Origin: Rhizocola hellebori
GTDB lineage: Bacteria > Actinomycetota > Actinomycetes > Mycobacteriales > Micromonosporaceae
Length of the DNA stretch: 50,060 nucleotides
Direction: 5' to 3'
NCBI RefSeq assembly: GCF_016862955.1
Contig: NZ_BONY01000068.1
Span: 1 to 50,060, forward strand
Position numbers and translations under genes: made by a program. Shown here one piece after another: positions 14,747-25,389 of this stretch; position 1 is the stretch's first letter; each line of letters opens with the position of its first letter. The notes below the pieces were generated by a model. The model searched no databases. It was not told the DNA's origin and saw nothing but the letters and a program-made list of their open reading frames with translations.

Positions 14747-17700
14747 TCAATCCGTCGAAATGGCTGGGCCTTGCCGGCCGGCTCAACCGCAGGAACGTTT
14801 CCTGGACGGCGTTGATAGCCGTGCTGGCTGGGCTCGTGGTGTCTGTGCTGTCGTCGGAGGGTTTCCCGGCCGCAGATCTCCGGCTCAACGACGGCGGGGT
14901 GTGGGCAACCTATCGCAACCAGAACCTCTTCGGCCGGTTCAATTTGCCCGCGCAGCAACTCGATGCGTTGCTCTACCCGGGCGGGAACCAGCCGGACATC
15001 GATGTGCTGCAGGAGGCCTCCACGGTGTTCCTGGTCGACCGGACGGCCGGCCTGCTTCGCCCGATCGACGTGTCCAATCGCGACTACCAACACGAGGACG
15101 CCGCGTTGCCGGCGGTGGCGCGAGTGGCGCTGGGTGGCGGTGTCGTGGCCGTGCTTGACGAGCAGACTGGCAAACTCTGGGTGCGCACAGCCGAGTCGGC
15201 CAAAGCCTTGGACGTGTCGCAGGACGCTCCGACCGCCGAAGTCGGCAAGGCGGCCTCGATCGCGGTAGGCCTCGACGGCACGGTGCATGCGGTCTCCTCT
15301 GATACCAATAAGCTGCTTTCGGTAACCCGAAGCGGCGAGCGTGAGCAGCGTGACCTGCCCGATGTCGAGGGGGCCTCGGTCACCGCGGTGGGTTCGGTAC
15401 CGGTGGTGCTGAGCAAAGGCGGCAAGCTGGTGCTGCCGGACGAGGTCGTCTCCGTTGACGGCAGTGCACGCCTGCAGCAACCCGGCCCGGAGTCCGAGTC
15501 GGTCCTGCTCGGCACGGAAAAGCAACTGCTGCAGGTCGATCTCTCCGACGGCGAAAGCGCTTCGCTTTCCGAAGTTGGCAAGGGTGGGCCGGCCGCGCCG
15601 GTGCGCTTGGGCGACTGCGTCCACGCGGCCTGGGCGGGATCGGCACCAACCTACATTCGCTTGTGCGGCCCGGGCAAGGCCGACCAGCCGGTACCGCTGG
15701 AAGGGCTGTCACCCAATGCGGAGCTGGTATTCAGGGTGAACCGGGACGCGATTGTGCTGAACGACGCGGCCGAGGGCAACATCTATCTGTTCGAACGCGG
15801 CGGAGCCGATCTGGGCAACTGGCAGGAGCTCATCGAGCGGCTCAAGGAGAACCCGACCAAGCCGCCGGAGAACTCACAACCCAACAGGCTGGTCAACAAC
15901 AAACCCGAAGCGATCGATGACACCTTCGGCGCCCGTCCCGGACAGGCGGCGCTGTTGCACGTGCTGGACAACGACACCGACCCGGACGGCGACGTGCTCA
16001 CCATTGTCGCCACGACCGCGGTCAAACCGGCCGGTGCGGGGCGGCTATCGGTCATCGCCAACGGGCAGGCGCTGCAGTTCGTGCCCTCACCGGGTGACTA
16101 CCGGCAGGCGGTGACTTTTCAATACACCATCAGCGACGGCAATGGCGGCACAGATCCGGCCGGAGTGACGGTCAACGTCAAACCGGATGGCAATGCGCCA
16201 CCGTATGCGCGGCCGTCAAATCGCGTCCTCGAACTGGAACGCGGAGGCACGCTGACTTTCAACGCGCTGCGGGACTGGCGCGATGCCGATGGCGATGCGC
16301 TGCTGCTCGCACAGGCGACCGTCCCGCTGCCGGACAAGGTGCGTTTCACGCCGGGGGGAGAACTGACCTTCACCGCCGCGCCGAATTCCTCGCCCGGCCC
16401 AAAACTGGTGTCCCTGAAGGTTTCTGACGGAACAGTCCTACAGGACGGTTCCGTCACCGTCAACGTCGTAGACCGCGACCGGCCACCGGTGGCGGAGAAC
16501 GACCTGGTGACCGCCGTGGCCGGGCAGAAGGTGACGATCCGCCCGCTGGACAACGACTCCGATCCGAACACCACGGTCCCGGGCAGCGAGCAGCGGCTGC
16601 GGCTCAGCTTCGTCGGGCCGTCGAAGGCGGGTTCGTCCGCGACACCCGATTATGTGGCCGGTACCATCACCTTCAAGGCCGATCTGGTGGACGCCTATTA
16701 TCTCGACTATCGGGTGACCGATGGCAAGGCGGAAGCGGCCGGCCGGATCCGGATAGACGTGCGCAAGCCGACGTCTGCCTACGCGCCGGTGGCAGTCGCG
16801 GACCAGGTCGCCCTCAGAAGCGGGACCCCTTCGGTAGCCGACGTTCTTGCCAACGACGTCGACCTCGATGGCGACGTTCTGGTCGTGCGTTCGGTGGAAG
16901 TGCCGGAAAACTCGGGCCTGAGCGTTTCGGTCATTGAGCACCGCTGGCTTCGGGTCAGTGCGACTCGCTCCGACGTCGGATCGCCCCGCTACACCGTGCG
17001 TTACGTCGTCTCCGACGGCGAACGCGACGACATCGGCGTGCTGACGGTAACGAGATTGGAAAGTGGCGATCAGAATCAGCCGCCCGTCACCGTGGCCGAC
17101 ATCGCGACCGTGCGCGCGGGTGACATCGTCGACATCGATGTGCTGGCCAACGACTCGGATCCGGAAGGCGCCGCGCTTGGGCTCAAACCCAAGGTGGTGG
17201 ACGACAACGAGGCGAGCAAGCGCGGTTTGTGGCTGGTCTCGGCGGGCCGGGTGCGATTCCACGCGCTTGACAAGCCCGGCACCTCCACCGCCAGCTACAC
17301 CGCGCTGGACGAACGCGGGCAGTCGGCGGTCGGCCAGATCACCGTCACCGTCATCGCCTCCACCGCGGCCAACCAGATCCCGCAGCCAAAGCCGGTGCAG
17401 GCCAGGGCTTTCGCCGGTGGGAAGGTGCGCATCCCGATTCCGTTGACCGGGGTGGACCCGGACGGTGATTCGGTTTTGCTTCTCGGCCCGATGCTGGCTC
17501 CGCAACTGGGCCGTATCGTCGACCAGGGCATCGACTACTTTGACTACGAGGCGTATCCCGGCGCGGGTGGCACCGATGAGTTCACCTATCGGGTGCTCGA
17601 CGGGTTTGGTGGTCTGGGTACGGGCAGCGTCCGGATCGGCGTGGTGGCGTTCCCGGATCGGGACACGGCACCGGTTGCCGTGGACGACGAGTTCGTCGTG

Positions 17701-20700
17701 GCGCCCGGCGCGACGGTTCGCGTTCCGGTGCTGACAAACGATTCCGATGTGGATGGCGATCCGCTGACCGTCGAGGATCTGAAGCTGCTGAATCCGAGAC
17801 TGCCCGAGGGCACGTCGCTCAATGGCAGCGTGGTGGTCGTCAAGGCGGGCCCGAACGAGCGGGACGTGGTTTCGGTCCGATACGGGATCTCCGATGGCCG
17901 CGGTCAGCGGGCCACTGCCACGGTGCGAATCACGTCGCGTGCGGGCGCGAACCTGCCGCCGATCGCCCGCGATGACATCGCCGGCCCGGTGGCCGCCGGA
18001 GCGACCAGCGTCGAAGTCGAGGTGCTGCTCAACGATGACGACCTCGACGGCCCCAAGTCCGAGCTGACCGTCGAGCCGATCAACGTTGGGGACGCCGCGC
18101 CGGTCACGGTTTCCGGCTCCAAGTTGCGCATCCCGTTGACGAAAAACGCGAGGCAGGTGTCCTACCAACTCAAGGATGCCCATAACGGGGTGGCCGTGGC
18201 CTTTGTGCGGGTCCCCGGGACCGGCCCGCAGCCGCCACGGCTCAAGGACAACCCGGAGCTGGTCGTCACGAGCGGCGCCGACCTTACCGTCAATGTCGCC
18301 GAGCTTGTCGTCGATCCGCAAGGCCTGCCGGTGCGCCTGATTGACACCCTGAGCATCTCCACTTCTCCGTCTGGGAGCCTTTCCTTGGTACCAGGGACAA
18401 GCACCCCGACCTCATTCACCTTGCATGCCGCGGCCGAGTTCTCCGGACGGGCGGCGGTGGTGTTCGCGGTAGAGGACGGCCAGGCATCCGCATCGCTGAG
18501 CCTTCGGGTGAAGGTGGTCCCGTCAGGCAAACAGCCGCCGGTGTTTTCCTGCCCACCGGTCGAGCCGGCGGCCGGTGCGCCACCGGTGACCGTCGAGTTG
18601 CAGCGGTGCGTCCGGTCGAACGCCGGTGAAGGCCTGTTGTTCAGTCTCGACAGCAAGGCCCCAGCCGGGCTGACCGTCGAGCTGGCCGGCTCCAAGCTGA
18701 AGATCTCGGCCGCGCCCGACGCGGAGATCGGCGACCGAGGCAAACTGAAACTCACCGTCACCGATGAGGCGAAAGCGTCGGCGCAAGGCGAGCTCGCCAT
18801 TGTGGTTCGCCCCTCGGGTCTAGCCGTGGCCAACACCGATTACGCCAACGCGAAAGTGGGCGAAGAGGTCCATGTCAATGTCATAGGCAACGACGTCAAC
18901 CCGTTCCCGAACTCCCCATTGAAGCTGGTGTCGCTGGAGGCGCCGGGCGCTCCCGGCGCGCGCATCGACGAGGGTAAGGGTGAGGTGATTTTCACCCCGG
19001 CAAAACACGGGAAGGTGGCGTTGCAATACACCGTCCAGGACGCGACCGGCAAGCCGGACCGCCGGGTCAACGGCTCGGTCGAGGTGACGGTCATCGACAA
19101 GCCGCTCGCGCCGGGTCAGCCGATCGCCCGCAGCGAGGGGGACAAGTTCGCCGTTCTGGTCTGGTCCGAGCCGGACAATCAAGGCTCGCCTGTCGACCGG
19201 TACACGGTGACCGGCAACGACGGGTTCTCCCAGACCTGCGCGGAAACCGTCTGCCGATTGGACGGCCTGACCAACGGAAAGACCTATCGGTTCAAGGTTC
19301 GGGCGATCAACGCGGCGGGAAATGGGCCGGAAAGCCCGGAGTCGGCGGACGTGCACCCGGACGCCAAACCTGACCAGCCACAGGCGCCGACGACCACGTT
19401 CGGCGACTCGAAGATCACGCTTTCCTGGGCGGCACCGAACGGCAACGGCGGATCGTCGATCCAGGGGTACGAGGTTGAGATCTCCCCGGGCGGGATATCG
19501 CATCCGGTCAACGGCACCTCGTATGTGTGGAGCGGACTAGACAATGGTGCCGCCTACACATTCCGGCTCAGGGCACGCAACAGCAACCTTTTCAGCGAGT
19601 GGAGCGCATCGTCGGCCCCGGAGATTCCGGCGAGGCAACCCGAAGCACCGCAAGCGCCAACGGCGGCCGGGGTGGCCGATGGGATAGGCCAGCAGATCGT
19701 CGTCAATTGGATCGAGCCTGTCGTGAACGGGGCGGCGGTCACCGAGTACCAGTTGACGGTGATAAGGGCAGGCGTCACCGAGCGCACCATCACCGTGCCG
19801 GGCGACACCACCGGCGCAACTGTCAACGTGGACAACGGTGTGGACTATCGCTTCACCGTGGTGGCGGTGAACAAAGCCGGCCCGTCGCAGGCGAGCCCGG
19901 CGTCGGCGGCCACCATCGCCCACGGCAAGCCGTTCCCGGTGCTGACCCACAGCTACTCCGACAACAGCGGTGGCACCGGCTATGACGGCCGGGTCAGCTA
20001 TTCGCTGTCGCCTCCGGGCGACAACGGCCTGGCCATTTCGTCCTACGAGTTCGATGTGGACGGCAACGGGTCGACCGACTTCGGCAGCGGAAGCGCCTCC
20101 GGCTATGTGACCGGCCTTGCCAATGGCACGGATTACCAGATCCGGGTCAGGGCTTGCAATGACATGTGCGGTGACTGGTCGGGCGCGGGCAACGTGGTGC
20201 GTCCCTATGGCCCGGTTCGCCAGCCGAACGCGGGCGCGGCCAAGAGCGGCGCGACGAGCGTGACTCTTTCCTGGAGTTCGGCCGGTGAGAACGGGCGGCC
20301 GCTGGACCGGATCGAGATTCGGGTCAACGGCGGCGGCTGGGAGAACGTGGGGACCGGGGCGGGCAGCCGCGGCTGTGGCAACGGCTATGACCAGACCTGC
20401 AGTATCGACGTGAGAGCGTTCGACATCGCGGGCCAGGTATCCCCGACCGCTTCTGCCTCTGCCCGTACCGATCCGCCGCCGGGCGTGGTTACCGTCGCCA
20501 AGGGGGCAAGCGCTCAAGGGCAGCCCGGTTGCAGCAGCCCGCCCTGCGCCTACGTCGTGGTGACCCTGTCGAATTTCTCGCCGAACACCGCCTATGCCTG
20601 CGACATCAACTCCGCCCACGGCGACCTGTTCGATGTCACGGTGACCACGAACGGCAGCGGGAACGGCAGCAGGCAAGCCCTTAGCTATTACGGCTACCCG

Positions 20701-20760
20701 ACCGGTTGGGTCTCGGCGACCTGCAACGGCATCACTGGTACCAGAAATCCTTGGAACTAG
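14743..20760 (+). CDS. giant membrane-anchored Ig/cadherin-like and FN3 repeat protein
   Basis: A 2005-residue surface protein. One transmembrane helix (about 19-41) follows a short basic cytoplasmic tail and acts as an N-terminal anchor. Residues 45-380 are rich in short beta units resembling propeller blades. From about 385 to 1452 come roughly eleven Ig/cadherin-like repeats of 90-100 residues, several with the calcium-loop-like NDxDxDGD motif (LDNDTDPDGD, LANDVDLDGD, LTNDSDVDGD). About five FN3 domains (1453-1895) and a Cys-containing beta module (1900-2005) complete it. There is no sortase motif. GTG start overlaps the preceding stop (GTGA) with GGAGAGGA upstream. By size it could span the cell wall. 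Adhesion, wall anchoring or a secretion conduit are all inferences from its operon with a T7SS ATPase. Confidence 0.82.
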   Translation: MINPSKWLGLAGRLNRRNVSWTALIAVLAGLVVSVLSSEGFPAADLRLNDGGVWATYRNQNLFGRFNLPAQQLDALLYPGGNQPDIDVLQEASTVFLVDRTAGLLRPIDVSNRDYQHEDAALPAVARVALGGGVVAVLDEQTGKLWVRTAESAKALDVSQDAPTAEVGKAASIAVGLDGTVHAVSSDTNKLLSVTRSGEREQRDLPDVEGASVTAVGSVPVVLSKGGKLVLPDEVVSVDGSARLQQPGPESESVLLGTEKQLLQVDLSDGESASLSEVGKGGPAAPVRLGDCVHAAWAGSAPTYIRLCGPGKADQPVPLEGLSPNAELVFRVNRDAIVLNDAAEGNIYLFERGGADLGNWQELIERLKENPTKPPENSQPNRLVNNKPEAIDDTFGARPGQAALLHVLDNDTDPDGDVLTIVATTAVKPAGAGRLSVIANGQALQFVPSPGDYRQAVTFQYTISDGNGGTDPAGVTVNVKPDGNAPPYARPSNRVLELERGGTLTFNALRDWRDADGDALLLAQATVPLPDKVRFTPGGELTFTAAPNSSPGPKLVSLKVSDGTVLQDGSVTVNVVDRDRPPVAENDLVTAVAGQKVTIRPLDNDSDPNTTVPGSEQRLRLSFVGPSKAGSSATPDYVAGTITFKADLVDAYYLDYRVTDGKAEAAGRIRIDVRKPTSAYAPVAVADQVALRSGTPSVADVLANDVDLDGDVLVVRSVEVPENSGLSVSVIEHRWLRVSATRSDVGSPRYTVRYVVSDGERDDIGVLTVTRLESGDQNQPPVTVADIATVRAGDIVDIDVLANDSDPEGAALGLKPKVVDDNEASKRGLWLVSAGRVRFHALDKPGTSTASYTALDERGQSAVGQITVTVIASTAANQIPQPKPVQARAFAGGKVRIPIPLTGVDPDGDSVLLLGPMLAPQLGRIVDQGIDYFDYEAYPGAGGTDEFTYRVLDGFGGLGTGSVRIGVVAFPDRDTAPVAVDDEFVVAPGATVRVPVLTNDSDVDGDPLTVEDLKLLNPRLPEGTSLNGSVVVVKAGPNERDVVSVRYGISDGRGQRATATVRITSRAGANLPPIARDDIAGPVAAGATSVEVEVLLNDDDLDGPKSELTVEPINVGDAAPVTVSGSKLRIPLTKNARQVSYQLKDAHNGVAVAFVRVPGTGPQPPRLKDNPELVVTSGADLTVNVAELVVDPQGLPVRLIDTLSISTSPSGSLSLVPGTSTPTSFTLHAAAEFSGRAAVVFAVEDGQASASLSLRVKVVPSGKQPPVFSCPPVEPAAGAPPVTVELQRCVRSNAGEGLLFSLDSKAPAGLTVELAGSKLKISAAPDAEIGDRGKLKLTVTDEAKASAQGELAIVVRPSGLAVANTDYANAKVGEEVHVNVIGNDVNPFPNSPLKLVSLEAPGAPGARIDEGKGEVIFTPAKHGKVALQYTVQDATGKPDRRVNGSVEVTVIDKPLAPGQPIARSEGDKFAVLVWSEPDNQGSPVDRYTVTGNDGFSQTCAETVCRLDGLTNGKTYRFKVRAINAAGNGPESPESADVHPDAKPDQPQAPTTTFGDSKITLSWAAPNGNGGSSIQGYEVEISPGGISHPVNGTSYVWSGLDNGAAYTFRLRARNSNLFSEWSASSAPEIPARQPEAPQAPTAAGVADGIGQQIVVNWIEPVVNGAAVTEYQLTVIRAGVTERTITVPGDTTGATVNVDNGVDYRFTVVAVNKAGPSQASPASAATIAHGKPFPVLTHSYSDNSGGTGYDGRVSYSLSPPGDNGLAISSYEFDVDGNGSTDFGSGSASGYVTGLANGTDYQIRVRACNDMCGDWSGAGNVVRPYGPVRQPNAGAAKSGATSVTLSWSSAGENGRPLDRIEIRVNGGGWENVGTGAGSRGCGNGYDQTCSIDVRAFDIAGQVSPTASASARTDPPPGVVTVAKGASAQGQPGCSSPPCAYVVVTLSNFSPNTAYACDINSAHGDLFDVTVTTNGSGNGSRQALSYYGYPTGWVSATCNGITGTRNPWN

Positions 20761-20798
20761 GCCCCTTCAGTTCCGGACCGACCACAATGGAGAGACAC

Positions 20799-21776
20799 GT
20801 GACGATCATGACCACGCCAGAGGATGCGCAGCGTTTCCACAAGGATTTCGCTCAGCTGGTGGCCAACATCGAGCAGGCCGTGCTGGGCAAGCAGGACTGC
20901 GTCAAACTCGCTCTGGCCTGTCTGTTCACCGGGGGACATCTGCTGCTTGAGGACAAGCCTGGAACGGGAAAGACGTTGCTGGCCAAGGCGCTGGCGCGCA
21001 GTGTCGAGGGCCGCACCAAGCGGGTGCAGTTCACCCCGGACCTGCTGCCCGGCGACATCACCGGCGGCATGATCTTCGACTTAGAAAAGCAAGAGCTGCA
21101 GTTACGGCGAGGCCCGGTCTTCACCAACATCCTGCTCGCCGATGAGATCAACCGTGCCTCGCCCAAGACACAGTCGGCTCTGCTGCAGGCGATGGAGGAG
21201 GGGCAGGTATCCATCGACGGCGAGAACCATGTGCTCGATCAGCCCTTCATGGTGATCGCCACGCAGAACCCGATCGAACAGGCGGGCACCTATCCCTTGC
21301 CGGAGGCGCAGCTGGACCGCTTCCTGGTGCGGACCGAGCTGGGCGACCCCGCTCCGCGCTATGCCATTCAGCTGATGCACGAGGCGTTCCGGATGGACAG
21401 ATCGGAATTGGTGCAGGAGCTGATCGGGGTAAGGGGTGTGGTGGACCGCAAGCACATCGCGGCCGGCGTTCACGTCGAGACGGAGGTGTTGCAATACGTC
21501 AACGACATCGCGGTGAAGACACGCGCGGACAACCAGGTCCAGGTCGGGGTCAGCATGCGGGGCTGTCTGGCGCTGGTGCGGCTGGCGAAGACGTGGGCGG
21601 CAGCCGAGGGACGGCATTTCGTCATCGGGGACGACATCAAAGAGCTTGCCGTCGAGGCGCTGGCACATCGGCTCGTGCTCACGGTGGAAGCGGAATTCCG
21701 TGATGTCAAGGCGGTAAGCGTGATCCAGCGCATCGTGGACTCGCTGCCTGTCCCCAACGGTGGTCCGCGGCGATGA
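20799..21776 (+). CDS. MoxR-family AAA+ ATPase
   Basis: A 325-residue MoxR ATPase: Walker A PGTGKT (54-59), Walker B LLADEIN (D115, E116), [17 protein letters not shown], sensor-1 [25 protein letters not shown] at 20799 is preferred because GGAGAG lies just upstream; an ATG at 20787 lacks a ribosome site. Neighbouring DUF58 and transglutaminase-like genes make the classic MoxR set, in which the ATPase acts as a chaperone for a membrane or surface complex. It starts 38 bases after the giant surface protein, the only gap within the run of eight genes. Confidence 0.92.
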   Translation: MTIMTTPEDAQRFHKDFAQLVANIEQAVLGKQDCVKLALACLFTGGHLLLEDKPGTGKTLLAKALARSVEGRTKRVQFTPDLLPGDITGGMIFDLEKQELQLRRGPVFTNILLADEINRASPKTQSALLQAMEEGQVSIDGENHVLDQPFMVIATQNPIEQAGTYPLPEAQLDRFLVRTELGDPAPRYAIQLMHEAFRMDRSELVQELIGVRGVVDRKHIAAGVHVETEVLQYVNDIAVKTRADNQVQVGVSMRGCLALVRLAKTWAAAEGRHFVIGDDIKELAVEALAHRLVLTVEAEFRDVKAVSVIQRIVDSLPVPNGGPRR

Positions 21777-23077
21777 CCGCCATCGCCAACGCGGCACAGG
21801 ATCCCGGCGCGACACGAATAGTGTCGGTGTCGGGCATGGCTGGTTCGCTGGTGCGATCCGTGGTTCATTCGACGGTTCTGCGCCGGACCCGCATCGCGTT
21901 GCGGGTGCCGACCCAGCTCGGGTGGACGGTGATGGGCACCGGCGCGGCCGCCGGAGTGCTGGGCTGGTTCCTGGCCTGGACCGAGCTGAGGATGATCGCT
22001 CTGTTCTGTGTCGTCCTCATGGTTTATGCCGGGCTCTACACGTTCGGCAAAGCCGATCTCGAGGTGGATGTCGACGTCGAGACACCGTGGGTGGATCGGA
22101 AGGAGAAGGCCACCGTCAAGGTCGATGTCGTCGCCAAGAACAGGCTGCGCGGTGGCGCATCGCTCGAGGTGCCGATCGCGGTGGGAAGGCAGCGGCCCGA
22201 AGTGAAGACTCCGCCGCTTGGCTCCCTGTCCCGGGGCGCGCTGAAAACCGTGGATCTGAGCGAATTTATCCCCACCGCGAAGCGTGGTGTGGTGGCGATC
22301 GGCCCGGTGCAGACGGTACGCGGCGATCCCATCGGGCTGCTGCGCCGCCCAATGTCCCTGGCCGAACGGAAAGAACTGGTCGTCAAGCCGGATACCGTCG
22401 TCATCGCCAGTCTCGGTGCGGGCATGTTGAAGGACCTGGAAGGCAAAGCCACCAACGAGCGCTCGGCCAGCGATGTGTCCTTCCACTCGCTGCGCGACTA
22501 TGTTCCGGGCGACGACCTGCGGCACGTACACGCGGTGACTTCAGCCCGTTTCGGCAAACCGATGGTGCGTCAGTTCGTTGACACTCGCACCGCCCATTTG
22601 TCCATTGTGGTCAGTGGGGCGGAAGCGGAATACGGCAGCGAGCAGGAGTTCGAAGACGCCATCTCGATCGCCGGGTCGATCGCGGTTAGAGGCGTAGACG
22701 ACGACCAGCGCGTCGCGGTGCTCGCCGCGGGACAGCACACTCCAACGAGATCCCGGCAGTCGCGTTCGCTGATCCTCGACCCGTTCGCCCGCGCCGAATT
22801 CGGGGCCGGCCTGGCCTTGGTGGCCGGGTCCCGGCGAATGAAACGGCTCGTCCCGGATACGAGCATCGCCGTTCTGGTCACCGGCGGCCGGGCGGGGGAG
22901 ATGGAATTGCGCAAAGGGGCTCGGGTGTTCGGGCCCGACGTGCGCTGCATCGCCATACAGGTCAAGGCGGGAAGTGACATCGACGTGGCCCGCGCCCGGC
23001 GGCTGCTCGTGGTCAGTGTGCCGTCGCTCGGCGGATTCGGCACGATCGGCTCGATTTTCGGGAAAGGCTGGTCATGA
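21773..23077 (+). CDS. DUF58 membrane protein
   Basis: A 434-residue protein with two N-terminal hydrophobic helices (about 48-66, 70-87) and a DUF58 core: [27 protein letters not shown] (D246-247 region), then a vWA-like C-terminal domain ([17 protein letters not shown]). The family usually reads RxIHW at the site where this protein has RHVHA. ATGA overlaps join it to MoxR before and the transglutaminase-like gene after. Probable MoxR client. Confidence 0.88.
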   Translation: MTAIANAAQDPGATRIVSVSGMAGSLVRSVVHSTVLRRTRIALRVPTQLGWTVMGTGAAAGVLGWFLAWTELRMIALFCVVLMVYAGLYTFGKADLEVDVDVETPWVDRKEKATVKVDVVAKNRLRGGASLEVPIAVGRQRPEVKTPPLGSLSRGALKTVDLSEFIPTAKRGVVAIGPVQTVRGDPIGLLRRPMSLAERKELVVKPDTVVIASLGAGMLKDLEGKATNERSASDVSFHSLRDYVPGDDLRHVHAVTSARFGKPMVRQFVDTRTAHLSIVVSGAEAEYGSEQEFEDAISIAGSIAVRGVDDDQRVAVLAAGQHTPTRSRQSRSLILDPFARAEFGAGLALVAGSRRMKRLVPDTSIAVLVTGGRAGEMELRKGARVFGPDVRCIAIQVKAGSDIDVARARRLLVVSVPSLGGFGTIGSIFGKGWS

Positions 23078-25389
23078 AACGCGACAGCTATCCAACCGCA
23101 GTCTGGGATGTCGCCACGATCGCCGTCACCACTGTGGTCGCGCTGACGGCGCTGGACTCGGTCTACGCCGGACGCCGGTACCTGCTGACCGGGGCGATCG
23201 GGTTGGGTCTGGGCCTCGGTCTCGGGTGGCTGGCCAACCGGCTGCGCTGGATGCCGCCGACTGCCATCCTGGCGGGCCTGGCGCCGGTTACGGTAGCCGC
23301 CGGACTGCTCGCGCTTCCGGAGACGATGCTGTTTTTCGTGGTACCCAGTCTGCGTACCCTGGACGGGCTTTGGGCGGGTGCGGTCGACGGCTGGCGCGGG
23401 CTGCTGACCACGGTGCCGCCGGTGGTCGACGACGGACCCCTGCTGCTGGTGCCCTACCTCGGCGGGTTTGCGGCAGCGTTGAGCGCGGTGCTGCTGGCCG
23501 GCCGGGTGAAGCTGCTCGTCGCCCCGGTGCTGCCCGGAGCGCTGCTGCTCGTGGCGGGGCTGTTGCTCGGGACCCGAGAGCCGGTGTCTGTCCTGCTGAA
23601 CGGAACAGCTTTCGCGGCCCTGGCGCTGGTGGCGGTCACGGTGCGGGATCGCCGCCGTAGCGGAACGAAGGTGCCGGGCCGCAGTCAGGTGGCGAGGCAG
23701 CTGGGTCAGTCCACCACCATGGTGGCGGTGGCGGCCGGGGCGGCGTGGATGCTGGCCCTGCCCCCGGCTGTGTCCGGGGTGGATGATCGCTATGTCTTGC
23801 GCGAGCACATCGAGCTGCCCTTCGACGCGAACGTCTACCCGAGTCCGCTCGCAGGATTCCGCCGGTACGAAGTCCTGCAGAAAGACAAGGTGCTGTTCAA
23901 CATCGTGGGGCTGCCCAACGACGCCCGCCTGCGGTTGGCGGTGATGGACAACTACGACGGTCTCGTTTGGACAGTCGCGCAAGGTGGCGGACGCCGGGCG
24001 GCTTCCGGGGTCTTCGAGCGCATAGGTGCCCGGATTCCGGCCACGGTCAAGGGCACCGAGGCAAGATTGCAGATCACCATCCGGGAGCTGGGCGGCGTGT
24101 GGGTGCCCATCGCGGGCGAGCCGACCGCCATCACGTTTCCCGGTCAGCGCGGCGGTGAGCTGACCGACGCGTTCCGCCTCAACCGCGCGAGCCAAACCGG
24201 GGTGATGGCGGGACATTCCCTGCTGCGCGACGGCGACACCATCGCGATGGATGTCGTCGTGCCTCCGGCAATGGACTGGCAGTCGAAAGGCAAAAGCCTC
24301 GCCGGACAAGCGGTACAGGCGGTGTCGCTGCCGACGTTGGAGGGCGTGCCCGATCGGGTCGGCGCCGTGGTGGCCGAGCGCACCAGCGGCATGACCGGTG
24401 CCTACGAGATGCTCGACAGCCTGTACAAGGCGCTCCAAGGCGGGGACTTCAGCGATGGCACCGGTCTGGCCGGTACCGGGCTGACAGTTCTTCCGGGGCA
24501 CTCCGCGGGACGCATGCGCGAGTTCCTCACCGGCCCCAGACCGGTTGGCGATCCGGAGCAGTACGCGGCCGCGTTCGGCCTGTTGGCCCGCGAGCTTGAC
24601 CTGCCCGCTCGGGTGGTCCTGGGGGTGCGCCCCAAAGAGCGTAACGGTGCCACCGACATCACCGGGGGCATGGTGACCGCCTGGGTGGAAGTCAAATTCG
24701 CCGAAGCCGGCTGGGTGGCTATCGATCCCACACCCGAGGTGCACAACAAGCCGAAGCCGCCGGACCCGCCTGCGCGCCACGAAGGCAACGCCCAGCTGAT
24801 CCAGCCGCCGATCGTGCCCGAGATGCCGCCGGCGCAGATGCCGCCGCCGGGCGAGGAGGGAATCGACCCCCCACCGGAGCCACCGTGCGGGTTGTGCGAT
24901 GCGGCGCTTCAGTTCCTGAAGTATGCCGGCCCACCGCTGCTGTTCATCGGGTTGCTCGCCGGGCTGATCCTGGGTCTGAAGGCCTGGCGCAGGCGTCGCA
25001 GGCGTCGTTACCCGACCGTGCGCCTTCGGGTCGCGGGTGGCTGGCTGGAGCTGCTGGACCGGTTGCGCGATCATCGTGTGCCGGTCCCGGCCGACCTGAG
25101 CCGACGGGAGACGGTGACTGCGCTCTATCGCATGAGCGACAAGGATTTGGGCCCGGCGCACAAGCGGGCCATCCGGGAGCTCGCGCATCTGGCTGACAGA
25201 TGTGTCTTCGCCCCTGACCAGTTCGAGCCCCCGGAGCAGGACCAGAAGTTCTGGTCCACTATGGACGACGCCTTGCGTGCGCTCTCCCGGGAAACGTCAT
25301 TCTGGCAGCGGCTAGCCGCCAGGCTCAATCCGACCACTCTCCTGCCCGCGGCTGCCATCGCCGCACTGCCTTTCGGGATTCGGCCATGA
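23074..25389 (+). CDS. transglutaminase-like membrane protein lacking catalytic Cys and His
   Basis: A 771-residue protein: six or so N-terminal helices (10-235), a large extracytoplasmic region, a transglutaminase-like core (about 485-555), a Pro-rich linker, one transmembrane helix (about 618-640) and a cytoplasmic tail with basic RRRRRR. In the core the fold landmarks are intact (GLLARELDLPARVVLGVR, AWVEV, GWVAIDPTP), but the catalytic Cys position reads Pro (P494 in GDPEQYA) and the catalytic His reads Thr (T535 in VTAWVEV); only Asp D551 remains. It should therefore be a binding or scaffold domain, not an enzyme. It overlaps DUF58 and the EccC-like gene (ATGA both), placing it at the junction of the surface and secretion modules. 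Confidence 0.85.
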   Translation: MKRDSYPTAVWDVATIAVTTVVALTALDSVYAGRRYLLTGAIGLGLGLGLGWLANRLRWMPPTAILAGLAPVTVAAGLLALPETMLFFVVPSLRTLDGLWAGAVDGWRGLLTTVPPVVDDGPLLLVPYLGGFAAALSAVLLAGRVKLLVAPVLPGALLLVAGLLLGTREPVSVLLNGTAFAALALVAVTVRDRRRSGTKVPGRSQVARQLGQSTTMVAVAAGAAWMLALPPAVSGVDDRYVLREHIELPFDANVYPSPLAGFRRYEVLQKDKVLFNIVGLPNDARLRLAVMDNYDGLVWTVAQGGGRRAASGVFERIGARIPATVKGTEARLQITIRELGGVWVPIAGEPTAITFPGQRGGELTDAFRLNRASQTGVMAGHSLLRDGDTIAMDVVVPPAMDWQSKGKSLAGQAVQAVSLPTLEGVPDRVGAVVAERTSGMTGAYEMLDSLYKALQGGDFSDGTGLAGTGLTVLPGHSAGRMREFLTGPRPVGDPEQYAAAFGLLARELDLPARVVLGVRPKERNGATDITGGMVTAWVEVKFAEAGWVAIDPTPEVHNKPKPPDPPARHEGNAQLIQPPIVPEMPPAQMPPPGEEGIDPPPEPPCGLCDAALQFLKYAGPPLLFIGLLAGLILGLKAWRRRRRRRYPTVRLRVAGGWLELLDRLRDHRVPVPADLSRRETVTALYRMSDKDLGPAHKRAIRELAHLADRCVFAPDQFEPPEQDQKFWSTMDDALRALSRETSFWQRLAARLNPTTLLPAAAIAALPFGIRP

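Noticed and set aside
16438-18321. A 627-codon open frame on the minus strand opposite the giant repeat protein
   Set aside because: It mirrors the plus-strand codons, is rich in Arg/His/Gly without domain motifs and lies entirely inside a clear gene. GC-rich antisense frames are expected.
22570-25188. An 872-codon minus-strand open frame opposite the DUF58 and transglutaminase-like genes
   Set aside because: Low-complexity Arg/His/Gln composition, no recognisable domain, spans two real genes.
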